Assembly: GCF_003073045.1 (NCBI RefSeq)
Contig: NC_037597.1
Location: forward strand, 23,636,158 to 23,700,157
Source of the DNA: Pomacea canaliculata
Taxonomy: Eukaryota > Mollusca > Gastropoda > Architaenioglossa > Ampullariidae
Length of the DNA stretch: 64,000 bases
Direction of reading: 5' to 3'
Shown here: in pieces, positions 35,561 through 48,562 of the stretch
Layout: every line of letters starts with the position of its first letter
Numbering within the stretch: the first letter of the stretch is position 1
Made by a program: the position numbers and the translations under genes
Notes under the pieces: model-generated
Told to the model about the DNA's origin: nothing
The model's database searches: none
Seen by the model: the letters and a program-made list of their open reading frames with translations, nothing else

Positions 35561-37327
35561 TAGAAGAGTTGTTTAGCGGAGTGATTCCGTTATAACTTGC
35601 TTATAACCGCGTGTAAAACAAGCACCTGACCAGTTCATGAGGGGAGCTAATGCACTTCGCAGTGGTGTTGCTTAATAATGGGAAATAACCCATGTGAAAA
35701 ATATTCTTTATATACCAGACGTCTTTCTGGCGTGCTAGACGATGAAACATGCTGCAGAATATTAAGGGTTGCTAAAGAATCTTCTGGCTTTTACAAGATG
35801 TCAGTTCACCTGTTTTGCATAACTCCGTAATGTTGGATAGATGCAGGTTATGTCCCCTACGTAAAAAAAGTGAAAGCAAAGGTCGTGCCCTAGTCTTCGT
35901 TGGCTAAAAAGTCAGGACCTCACTTTTTTCGTGGTCAGCTTTACACGAGGATGGTGGCCATCGCCTCGCCCTCTCGCTCTCTTACCTTCCCCAACCCTTT
36001 ATAGTCAGTGTCGCGTGTGTCAGCCATGTTTCTGCGCCTGCCTGTCTCTCAGCGTTTGGGTCGCACAGGTTATACTGTATATAGAAATGCTGACAGCAGA
36101 CGACTATGACGTCATATTCCAATCTATTTTTATCTGTTTCGCTGGGAGAGGAATTTTTTTTCGCTGCCTGTAGCAACGCCTGACGTCATTCCCATGCTAC
36201 GTCACGCGTCGTCTGCTTGATGCTGGATCAGCAAGAAGACTTGATTAGATACATTACTGATCGGTAATAAAAAAAGATTGTAGTGAAACCTAACAATGCT
36301 TATGAGCAGTAAAAAAAAACAACAACAACAAAAAACAAACAAACAAACAAACAAACAAACAAACAAACAAACAAACAAACAAAAAACAACACAATTAGAG
36401 ACGGTATATACTGATTGACAGTATAAAAGACACTTTCAGAAACGACACTGATCAAAAATATTCTGTGGCAATATTTATTTACAGTAGGAGGATATGTTTA
36501 GAAAAATAATGATATTTAACACGATAGATCACTCTCATATCCACAGAGACCTGAAACCTGTCCAGCGGGTCTGAAGTATGATTGTATGTGTGTCTTAAGT
36601 ATGTGATTGTATGGGAGGGGTTTATGTCTGTGAGTATGACTTAATGAATTTATTGGTAGTTGATGATGTACTGGGTGGTTCTTGACCTTATGTGTATAGC
36701 GCTTCTTGCTTATTGCCCTTTGGGATAAATATCTTATCAAAACTCCAACATATTTATAAACGTTGAGCTAGTCCACTGAGTGTTTACACTGCTGCCTGTT
36801 TCTAGTTTTGGTCACACATACAACTGGTCTAGTCTAGTAAAAGATGAATTTTAATCTGACTTTTACCGTAAAACCGAGGTTTCTATACCTTGCTTAAAAA
36901 CAACTGTCACTACTTGTGACCACACGATGACCACCTGCAGCACGATGATGTTTGGAGCTTGTTAAGACGATAACAACGACACAGCTCTTCAACTGAAGTC
37001 GACCTTGTACCTCAGATGACCCCTGACCTATCCCAGATTCGTCCTGCTTTCATGAACACTAAAATTCTCATGATACAAGTTCTACACCAAGCATTAGATG
37101 TACCACTGACGAGATATGATAGCGGGAGGGATCGCAGTTCAAAAGCCACATTACTTCGTAAGTAAGTTTATAAAATATTTGAATTTTAGTAGTGTAAGTA
37201 TGTGTGTGAGTGAGCGCGCCTGCTGGCAAGTAGATGTTGGTGGTGAGTAGCATTTTTCATTCTTTCGTTATCATTTGTATTCCGTATTAATGGACTGGTA
37301 AAATGAGGCGCATAGAGGGTTACATGG

Positions 37328-37397
<70 letters not shown>

Positions 37398-37398
37398 G
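37328..37398. repeat. (CAT)n microsatellite, uninterrupted paralogous site
   Basis: Flanked by AGGCGCATAGAGGGTTACAT on the left and AATAATAATCATCATTATCA on the right, the same flanks that lie on either side of the 20.6-kb transposon at 9.7 and 30.5 kb. Confidence 0.9.
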
Positions 37399-37779
37399 TC
37401 AATAATAATCATCATTATCATGTGCCAAACTTTGACAATTACAGAGAATAAACTGTGTCACTAAAGGTATCACAATCAGACTTTTAAATCATTTTGAATA
37501 ATATATATACACATTTGTATCAGTATTACTATCGGAGTATAAGATTTCTGTTTTGACCTGCTCTGCTTACGTTGAGTGTGCGTGTAAAACTACTTGGTAA
37601 CAAAGCTGAGAATTAAATTTAAACCTGTTACCAAAGTGGATATTGTTCTGTTCTTTAATAATAACACTTTAGACTGTCCTAGCATGATAATAATAGCTCT
37701 AGACTGATCTGGCTTACAAAAGTGATAATAAACATTTAAAATAAATGTAGTTTTGCAGTAAGTATTCCATATCCACCAC

Positions 37780-38415
37780 CTACCCACTGTTGAATACTTT
37801 AAACATGCTCTGAAAACAAACCTCTTCCGTAAACATTACTCCTAATAACCTTTCCCATAATGCTACTCCTCTGTCACACCATTCCTTTTGCAATATCCTG
37901 CTACTCTCAGGTTTTGTTATTGTTCTTTTGTTCCTCTGTGTTTTTTGTATTTTATTTTATTCTTCATTTAGTACGGTTGTTTATTCATTTATAGTTCATA
38001 TGTTATTTGTTTGTTATCCTATCCTTCGTATGCTGTCTATGTTTCTCATTCACTAAGAACATTCTCCGTAGGAGATCGCAGGTCACCGAATGCAAATCCT
38101 CAAGAGAATTGATTTACTGACATCGCTAACATTAATTAGTCTAGCAGGAGAGGAATAAACGAATTAAATGGAAGATCTGCCATTTAAATGCATGATGATT
38201 TCCCATGGGAGCTTTACAGACACTGTCTATAATATTCCTGTTTGTTAAGTGTTTCACACTTTTGAGTCATTAAACTACCTTATTAATCCCCAGCCCTAAA
38301 TGATTGCAATGATGATAATCATCATTATTTGTGTGTGGTTGTACTTTTGTAAAGCGATTTTAGACTGCCTTAAACGAAAGAAAAAAGCTCTGTATAAATA
38401 AACCATATTACTATA
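37780..38415 (+). mobile_element. CR1/L2-type LINE 3' tail
   Basis: A decayed end of a LINE polyprotein (FKHALKTNLFRKHY) is followed by AT-rich DNA and the typical tail GTAAAGCG..GCTCTGTATAAATAAA. A sister copy without the final tail lies at about 30.83-31.13 kb because the whole interval was duplicated. Confidence 0.5.
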
Positions 38416-39900
38416 AGTAAAATAAACAACTACATGCGAAGTGTTTCAACAGTGTGACTACCTTATGGATGCACAATTAACTCAGTTCATGTTTCATGGC
38501 AGAATAAATAAAGTTCCTGTACAGTCTTGAATATCCATGCTATTGAGCATCATTGTGGTTGATTACAAATGGGCGCTAAATCACTGTGAAGTGACCCTAG
38601 CAATAAATGGAAGATTTTAGACGATTACCTCTGCAAAATATTAAGAGTTTGTAAGAGAGAATATTGTGAACCTTACAAGATGTTCTCTTGTACTTTTTAC
38701 TGTACAACTCCGCTATGTTGAATAGATACACGTTTTCTAGGTCGTCTTCTGACCTTTCGCTGGAATGATGTCATAGAGATCTCACATTTTTCATGTGAGC
38801 TTTTAGTGAAGGAGATGCCCATTTCCTCTCCCTGTTGCTGCCTCACCTCCCCCAACCCTGTATAGAGTCAGGTACCGGACAGCTGGGTCGAGTGGGGAGG
38901 AAGAGGGACGAGTTCGATGCGCCATCTTCGAGGTTTCTTTTAGTTCGGACGCCATGTTCAAACATCTTGCCTATTCAATTCCCTGAATGGAAAGAATTAA
39001 ATAAGTCGCTTGATTTACATGTGAAGATCACATTCACGTTTGGTTAAAAGACACTTACATTAATGCTTTACCAGGAGTGGTTTTAAGAGCAGGCATTTCC
39101 GTGTCGAATGTATCAAATATAACAATTGACAAAACATTTACGTGACAAATTAATAAAGAAAGTTCTGATATATACTAAACCTGTCAACATTCTTCAAATA
39201 TTTCGTATTCTAGTTAGGCTTTAAAATTTACATTATGTTATACGCTCGCGCGTGCGGAGGGGAAAAACAGAGAGAGAGAGAGACGCAGCAAGAAAATATT
39301 TGGTTTTAGAATTTCAGATACTCTTTTAAAGGTTTACTGCAGTATACTTTTTGAAAGGACTGAGGTCATTACAAGATACATTTCTTCACTAAATTATAAC
39401 TTTGTCATGCTCTAGAATCAAGCATACGGCCATCATTCTGCACAAAAACAAGAAACATTTATATGGACATATTAATGAGGTAGCCTTTTACACTAAATCT
39501 CAGACCGTATATTGACCGAATATCGCATATAATGCATTGTTTAACTGAACTTTGATGAACTAAGCCAAGTAAATCAGATAATATGACCCGAAACAAACTC
39601 ATTGGCATGAAGTTTAGCCGTGACATCCTTCACACAAATCACCAATAACTCAGCGTCAACTGAACTCGATGTAAAAGAGTACTCAATGACCCACGGTACA
39701 GACAGATTACAAAGCATTTGTGCATCCGGCCTGAGCTGCTCAGACAAAAGATTTTAGTAAATCACTTAGATAAAATGCTGAATAAAGATAGTGTCATGCC
39801 GCTGACACCATACCTACTGGCTCTAATAACTGAGACAGCGTATGTAGCAATTAACAGAAGGCTCAAAGTGCTATATTAAAAAAGAAACGCAAGAGTCTGA

Positions 39901-40662
39901 TTAATGTTTAATGTGAGTGGTACTGATGCTGGTTTTCAAAGACATCCCAGCCTCGGTCCACGAGAACAGCGCCTTGAGTTCCTGACGAAAGCGGGACGAC
40001 ATGGCGGCGTAAACGAAGAAGTTGATGGACGAGTTGAACATAATTATCACGAAGCTGAGCAAGTGCGTGGCTATGAACAGGTTGCAGAAACTTCCGTCTG
40101 GGCGGAATTCTGGGACAGTGAACCTTGCCAGACCCAAAGCCACGTTGGGAGCCGTACACAGGATGTAGACACAGGACATGGCCACCAGCATCCTCATCAA
40201 CATCCCTTGACCTTTCATGTGGGAGCTGTCAGCAGTGTCGGAAATAAAAGTAAATAAATCTCTTAAGAAATGTTTTACATTTAAATAATTTATTTAGTTG
40301 CATCTGTTTAAAAGATTGAAGGAATCAGAATTTACGATGCACAATTCCTGAAAATCTTTTAGTGATTAATACAGAAGCAAGTCGAGAAAAATGTTTCGAA
40401 CAGTTCATTTGATATTAGTGGACTGCTGTTAGACGATTTTTTCTAGTTAATTACTAAAACCATACATAAGACTACAAAGCTTCAGGTTTATTCACATTTT
40501 TGATTAAATATTAAAACGAGGCCGGAGACTACAAAGCTTCTGGTTCAGTCACATTCATTGTTTAGGCTCACCGAAACTAAAAGCGGAGAACTTCGCAAGA
40601 GGCTAAGTGTTGGTCTTGGCAGACAGACAGCAGTCCACCTATACACATCTATGCTCGGATAT

Positions 40663-40695
<33 letters not shown>

Positions 40696-41588
40696 ATCAC
40701 ACACACAGAGCCCCATAAACGTCTGTTTTGCCTCATTCGTCAGAAAAAAATATTGTATTATAAGTGTAATACATTTTTAACAGCTTAGTTAATGGAAACA
40801 GCAATGACCAAAGCCAGCTTTTGTACCTACCTTGCTGTAGACTTTCTCCACGACTGAGCAGTGTGCAGCTGAATGACTGTGGCGGCTGTGGCCAACAATA
40901 CACAGGCAAAACTAAAGAAAGATATAAAGGACAACACAACGTTTTCAATAATTCTGAAAAAGCTGTACCTTAGATACAAGTCTGTAAGCACCGGAACAGC
41001 GAAATATTCACCAGTGACTACATCTTTTACAGAGAGAATGTCCTCCTTTATGATGTACACACCAGACAGAAGCTGCACCAACAATAATGTGAGGGAGACA
41101 ATGATGGTCATCGTCTTCCTACTGATTATTGTGGCTGCCTTCATGGGGAACATGACACACACGCACCGCTCTACGGCGATGATCATCGTCAGACACCCGG
41201 ACGAGTAGGCAAAACCATAAACAAAATTTAAAGTGTGAGTAGTAAAAATACATCTCCAGAGTTGTTCCTCTTTTGGTAGAAATAAGCCGATGAAACAATA
41301 CGAAAGGGAGATGACAAGAACAGTAAGGTACATGAGATCAGTGAAGGCGAGACAGAAGAGACAGAGGTTCATCCGATCTCGCAGTCCCTGACGATAGAAA
41401 ATAATCATGTTGAGGATATTAGCCGGCACTCCGACAACAAAGAGACAAGGTATCAGCCCGCAGGATACCGTCCTGTCGACAGACTTGAATGTCTGGAAGG
41501 TCATTACACTGTCAGGACAATTGTTGTCTTCGCGGCCTTGGTACCTGACCTTCGTTAAGGATGTGAAATTATTTTCTTCGCAGCACAT
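39901..41588 (-). CDS. GPCR D, class A chemosensory-like receptor
   Basis: Two-exon receptor, 360 residues: exon 1 40831-41588, exon 2 39901-40225, with a normal GTAGGT donor and a phase 2 junction. The motif set is that of B: AVERCVCVMFP, CVYILCTAP, NSSINFFVY. Two residues fewer than B and C: the N-terminal TNYSVRY of the paralogues is TKVRY here, removing one N-glycosylation sequon. The intron (40226-40830) is shorter and differs from those of A to C in its middle because a MITE-like repeat occupies 40417-40638. An in-frame ATG at 41693 would add 35 residues similar to the extension of B. Ligand unknown. Confidence 0.88.
40417..40638 (+). mobile_element. MITE-like interspersed repeat, copy 1 (intron of D)
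   Basis: About 220 bp with outer ends GTGGACTGCTGTTAGACG and (inverted) GTGGACTGCTGTCTGTC. It matches 56521-56738 in the opposite orientation. Inside is a duplicated motif (TAGTTAA.TACTAAAAC and ACAAAGCTTC.GGTT, twice) and a conserved block GCGGAGAACTTCGCAAGAG. It is non-coding. A SINE cannot be excluded; the end repeats favour a MITE. Confidence 0.6.
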
Positions 41589-42920
<1,332 letters not shown>

Positions 42921-44432
42921 AAGAGATTGTACTAATAATGGAAGAATTGTATAGCGGACTGATTCCGTAAAAGCATTTAAGTTAAACATAACAATACATG
43001 AGCAGTTAAAAAAGTTGATTGATAATATAAAAGGCACTTTCAGAAACAACACTGATCAATAAAATTCTGTGACAATATTTATTAACAATAGGAAAATATA
43101 TTTAGAGAAATAATGATATTTAACTCGATAGAGCATTCTCATAGCCACAGAGACATGAAACCTGTGCAGCGTTATGGCATCCATTGACAAACTAATGAAG
43201 ATTTTGTAGATAAAACATCTGGTGAGTATGACTTAACTCATTGGTGGTTGATGATGTACTTCTTGTAAATTGCGTGTGAGCTCACCTGCTGGCAAGTAGG
43301 TTTTATCGGTGAATAGCATTTTTCATGTTTTCGTTATAATTCGTATTCCATATCAATGGACTGGTAACATTCATACACAAATTTTGCTTTCATGATCATT
43401 AAAATGACATCGTCGTACAATGCAGACATTGCAATATCATCTCAAAACAGGAAGAAGAGAGGAATAAATAATCTTGTAGACAAATAACATCTTTAGGATT
43501 CAGATCAGGTAGTACTACAGTAACATCACAGTCAGGTGGCTTGCAATGTTTTCATCTGAATACCGGTCAGGGTATCAGTGTAAGGGACATAACTCGAATA
43601 CGTGGTTCCATGCTGCCACCCCGAGTACAGTCCCATGGCCAACACGTTACACTCGCGCTTGTGACTACATGTAAAACTTCCGTAATGCATTTCAAAAGAT
43701 GCAATTCATGTTTTTTTTGTCAAATACATATATCTTTTCGATATTATTTACTGCTGCTACAAAATACAAGTGCAGTTAAGATTGAGCTGAAGTCAGGAAA
43801 TCCCTGCTGATGATTTTGCTTTCACAGAGTGCAGTTGTAAACTATAGATAGCATCTGAAGGTTAGACTGAAGTGTGTGCTCATCCTTGTTTACTTACATT
43901 GAGACCGATGGAACTGATTTCATAAATTAGTTTGTCTAGGGCGGGCATCAACTGTATGTTTTTAAATATAACTTTGAAGTATGACTAGAGAGGTGTTTGG
44001 ACAATTTCTCCTCTATACTTATAATTGGTTGCGCGTGCAATACATCGGATTCACTTTGTTGTGTCTTGTAATATACAAACGACTGACTTTATCTTCAGCA
44101 AATAAAAGATAATTGACATCGCTTAACATTGGATGCACTTTTCACCATCGATTCAAAAGGGTCTTTGAACAGTTTTGTAAATTTAGTTTTGGTGATACAG
44201 TAGATAATGATACATTTCTGGATGTTTTTATAAACTTTTTTTTATTTCCTTCGGAATATTCACACGTACAAACAAATGAGAGAAGCAGAAGACGGTAAAT
44301 ATGGAGAGATCATCATGTACCAAAGACAATGCACAACGAATATAATGGTCATTGTTAATTTTTATTTGTTACCACTTACAGAAACAAAGTGAGACCACTT
44401 TTCCTTTCTTTCGTATCTTTAAGCACTAAAAG

Positions 44433-44474
<42 letters not shown>

Positions 44475-46879
44475 AAAAAACCCCCCCAAAAAAAAAAACA
44501 AAAAACTTCATTTAGATTTATGAAGTAATCATAGCCTTATAAGTCTTTACCACAAGCGACAAACCCATATTCTGTTTTAAATATACTACGATTTAGCATG
44601 AAAAAGGAAAAGAAAAACTACAATAAAAATAGTCGCCTTTCTTTTTAATACCTCAAAATAGTCGCTTGTTTACTTACAACAGTCATGGAAGGTTTAAGAC
44701 GGTTTCTATTGTTGGAGTTCTTTGGTAAAGGAATTTAGCTTTGCAATTTTTTTTCGTTTTTTTAATGCAAAGTATTCTTTCCTACAACGACTGTCATTTT
44801 AAGAATTGAGACTGTGTTACAGCGTCCGACCTTAAGCCAGTGCTTTTTTAACAAAACAATTCTCACATTGTTATCACTGTTATCACTGTACTTTGGTTCC
44901 ACATCATCTCCAAAATGAGTTTGCTAGAGATTTGACAACCGTACTTAAGACTAAAGAAAAGACTTGAACTGAAAAGGTATCAAAGAACTCACTGGACATA
45001 CATGGTGGCCACCTTAAACAGCTCAGATAGTCTTTTTAGACGCGATTGTAATTACACAGCTCATGTCACACCCAACATTTATAATAATTATATATTTGCC
45101 AGTTTAAAAGCATTTTTAAACATTTTGGAGTGTAAGTATTGCTGGGACATCGTGATGAGGTAGGACTGCTGTCATGTATTGCTCAGGTAAAATCCTTCTA
45201 ACTAAAAGCCACGACTACGCCATTGAAAGTAGTTCCTTGCAAAACAGCCTATGACTTCCATTTTATTATCAATGTAAGGTACTGTTGGTTGTTAACAATT
45301 TAAAAAACATGCTTTCTGTCTGTTTACAAGACAGATGAGTGATTTTAGAGTTGTTTCTGTTACTTATGTTTTTAAAGCATAGCACAGACACTCACCTCAG
45401 AAATTGCACTTAATGTCTCCTGGACTTCATTACAAAGCGGATTAAAAGAAGGCATAGGAGTAAAACTGTCTTCAGTCTCTTGGAAGGGTTAGGGTTAGAA
45501 TGATATTTACTTTTGTATTCACCAAGTTGCGAGTTGTAGTTAGCATTTGTCTTCAAACTATTGATAAAAGCAACCCGTTTGTGTCCATCATCAACCTTTG
45601 TTTAAAAGAAACAAAGTCATGGGTGTTTGTTTGTATTATATTGCACTGCATTGCCTTGAAGGGATCGTCTAATTAATAGTGCGTATATTTTAATTTATCA
45701 GAGGAGTTTGTTTCACTTGCATTTCGTTGTTATTCATGTTTTTTTCCGGCAAGCAAAGATGTATTATACAACGACAATAACAGACTGACAGTGGAATAGA
45801 GCTAAAATAAAAAAAAACGTAAACCAAAACCAAAATATCCGTTCTATCTTGGGAATAAGAGAAAAAAAGGCTAAGAAAAATCCCCAAACCAAATAGCTGA
45901 CACGAAACATGGGCGAACGTCGTCCACTTGCAGGACCTGTTTCATGTTCCACTAGAACTATTTGTTTTCGTTATATCAACACTACAAGGGCCATTAAGTC
46001 TACCACTGTTTTAAAGTTCACGCCTTTGTATTTCTTCTATATTTTTATTGAGAAGGAAATTTTAAACCAGATGAACACAGATGAGATAGATATACTAAGA
46101 AGAAAATTGACAAAATAGTGGTGTAACAGTTAAGTATTCTTTCTGTCATTTTGTCGACACTCTTTATGAAGATCCGCTTTTAGTAAGAAGAACATTGTTC
46201 ATTGTTTGCATGAACTTCAGTTACAATAAAATAAAGGTTACAATGGATTCGTTTATGTTAAATTCAAGTTTTAAATTCATCGGAACATTTATTAGAGGTT
46301 AAGGCTTTTGGGTTTTTTAAAATATTGTTCACAAATGCCTAAAACATGGTCTGACTATGGCGTTGAGAACCCTTTAAGGTTGCTATTATCATTGCATACT
46401 GTACGGATTCGACAGCCATAAAGAATAATCGTTCCTTGAAGCAAAATCCCGACCGGTGGGTTTTAAATCAGAAATTTTCAACTTATCGAAAGACTCAGGC
46501 AGGGATGCCAAATTTATTTTTGGTCCAGTTTGCAATGATGTGAGCGACACCAATGTACTGTTATCTCTTTGATGAAAAGAAAGATAATGATCACGATGAC
46601 GATGATAAAAGGGTGGACAAAATGATGATGAAACACGTTAGTTAAATGAAAATCGAAATTCATGTGTCGTATTTTCAATAACATTAAATCTGGACCAACA
46701 TGGTGCCCATGGTCGCCCTCATGGACCATGGGTGTCTCCCGAGGGTTATGCTGATACCTGGCGTATGTAAACTATCAGTAAGTTTATATTAAACAAGAAG
46801 CTCATTGTATTACTCATTACTCTTTAAGTAGCTCTCAGTGACCTCTGACCTATGGGTTCATCAAACTCAGAATATGGAA
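42921..46879. other. D-E intergenic DNA, no gene recognised
   Basis: The first 400 bases still resemble DNA upstream of A (for example GGAAGA.TTGTATAGC, AACACTGATCAA and CATAGCCACAGAGAC around 42930-43170). The rest is unique here, with a poly-A tract at 44433-44506 containing a C run. Short open frames show no family features. Confidence 0.4.
44433..44506. repeat. Poly-A tract with internal C run
   Basis: About 40 A residues, then GG, more A, seven C and further A. It may be the tail of a retroposed sequence, but no body is recognised next to it; length in assemblies is unreliable for such tracts. Confidence 0.8.
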
Positions 46880-48562
46880 CTAGTCGTATTCTGTACACTT
46901 TGTTGTCGTGGATTTGATGTCCATTTTGGAAGACACCGCAGGTTTGGTGCACAAACAAAATATTGTTAGCTCCTGACGAAATCGTGATGACATGACGACG
47001 TAAACAAAAAAATTAATTGTGGAATGAAGCATATATATCACATGTCTGAACATATGTAAGGTGAAGAAGATGAGGCAGAAATCACCATCCGCGCGGAACT
47101 CTGTGATGGTTAATCGTGCCAAGGCCAGAAAAAAGTCTGGAGCTGCGCAGAGAATGTAAACGCAGGACATAGCCACCAGCATCCTCATCAGCATCCCCTG
47201 ACCTTTCATGTGCGAGCTGCCATGGTGATGACAGAATAAAATGGTGTGTTATAAACATTATTATAACTTACTGAAAAATGTAAGATATTCAAGATAGTCT
47301 TACGGTAAGAAATGAACATGTTTTAGTGACAGCATTTCCGTAGAATCATCCCCTTTCTGTAAATTTTTTTTTTGCAGTTATTGAAAGTATATTGTTCTGC
47401 ATTTGCGAGGTAAAAGTATTTGATTACTGGAGAGTCACCAGAATAAACAAGAACATCTTTCCAGCAGACAGGAGGTTGGTCTGGCAGCAAGACAGACAGA
47501 CCTTAACAACTCGTCTTCTCTCAAGAATTAACAAAGCTCAAGGTAAAACTGTGATCTTAGCTGCTCGGGATGGAGGTATCGAAGACGATACTAATATAGA
47601 AGTTTTTTTAAGATAGAAAGATAGAGAACGGGACCAAGGATCTAACCATCATTGCCTTTTTTTATTATCCAACGTTGGTCAACCTAATGACTGTTTTCTG
47701 AAAGAGCCGTTCAGTAAAAACAGTTGTTTACAAAGAAAGCCTGACAAACTATATTTGAAGAAAACAGTTCCAATGTCAGAAAAAGTGTAGACTTGACTCA
47801 CCTTGTGGCTTTTCGCCATGTCTGTGCAGTGTGAAGCCTTAGAACAGTGATGAGCGTGGATACAAGTACAAAGGTAAAATTGGAGACGGAAATGCAAGAT
47901 AAAACGATATTTTCGATGATTTTGAATATACTAAACTTGAGGTACAGATCTGTTTGGACTGCAACGGTAAGGTATTCACCAGTAATGTCATCTTTCACTA
48001 TCACAAGTTTCTCTTTTATTACATACACACCGCACAAAAGGTGAATGAACGATAATGTTAGTAGCAGGATGATGGCCATGGTCTTGGTGCTGATGAGTGT
48101 GGCGGCCTTCATGGGGAACATGACACACACGCACCGCTCGACGGCGATGATCATCGTCAGACAGCTGGACGAGTAGGCGAAACCGTAGACAACATTTAAA
48201 GTATTCACTACTAAAGTCCACCTCCAAAGCTGCTCTTTTTCTGGTAGAAATATACCGATTAAGCAAAAGGAAGAACTGACAAAGAAGCTGGTGACATAAA
48301 TGAGATCAGTGAAGGCGAGGCAGAAGAGACAGAGGTTCATCCGATCCCGAAGTCCTTGGCGATAGAAGATGATCATGCTGAGGATGTTGGCAGGCGCTCC
48401 GATCAAGAAAAAAGCTGGCACCAGGCCGCAGGACACCGACCTGTCAACAGCAGTAAAAGTTTGTAAAGTCATCGTCGGATCGGGACAGTTGTTCAGTGTG
48501 CGGGTTTGAACACCGTCAGAAAAGTTCGCAACAGATGTGGAGTTGGTGTCATTGCAGCACAT
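46880..48562 (-). CDS. GPCR E, class A chemosensory-like receptor
   Basis: Two-exon receptor, 365 residues: exon 1 47802-48562 (donor AAG|GTGAGT), exon 2 46880-47216 (acceptor GGCAG|C), phase 2. It starts MCCNDTNSTS with several sequons. TM1 has GAPANIL, TM2 LAFTDLIY, TM3 ends AVERCVCVMFPMK, TM6 has CVYILCAAP, and TM7 is STINFFVY, a variant of NSSINFFVY. It is clearly diverged from A to D and nearer to F and G. The C-tail is longer, with Ser/Thr residues (VSSKMDIKSTTTK) that could be kinase sites. The intron 47217-47801 shows nothing notable. Start codon choice is well supported since no upstream in-frame ATG exists in the same open frame. Confidence 0.9.

Larger units (their letters stand above)
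35561..39900. repeat. C-D intergenic DNA, uninterrupted copy of the duplicated unit
   Basis: Matches 7981-9684 plus 30462-32344 and thereby shows the B-C interval before the transposon. It holds an (AAAC)n tract (36330-36381), a CAT microsatellite (37328-37398, the empty site), and a CR1/L2-type LINE tail: YFKHALKTNLFRKHY at about 37796-37840 and a 3' end GTAAAGCGATTTTAGACTGC..CTGTATAAATAAA at 38352-38402. No host gene is recognised. Confidence 0.7.
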
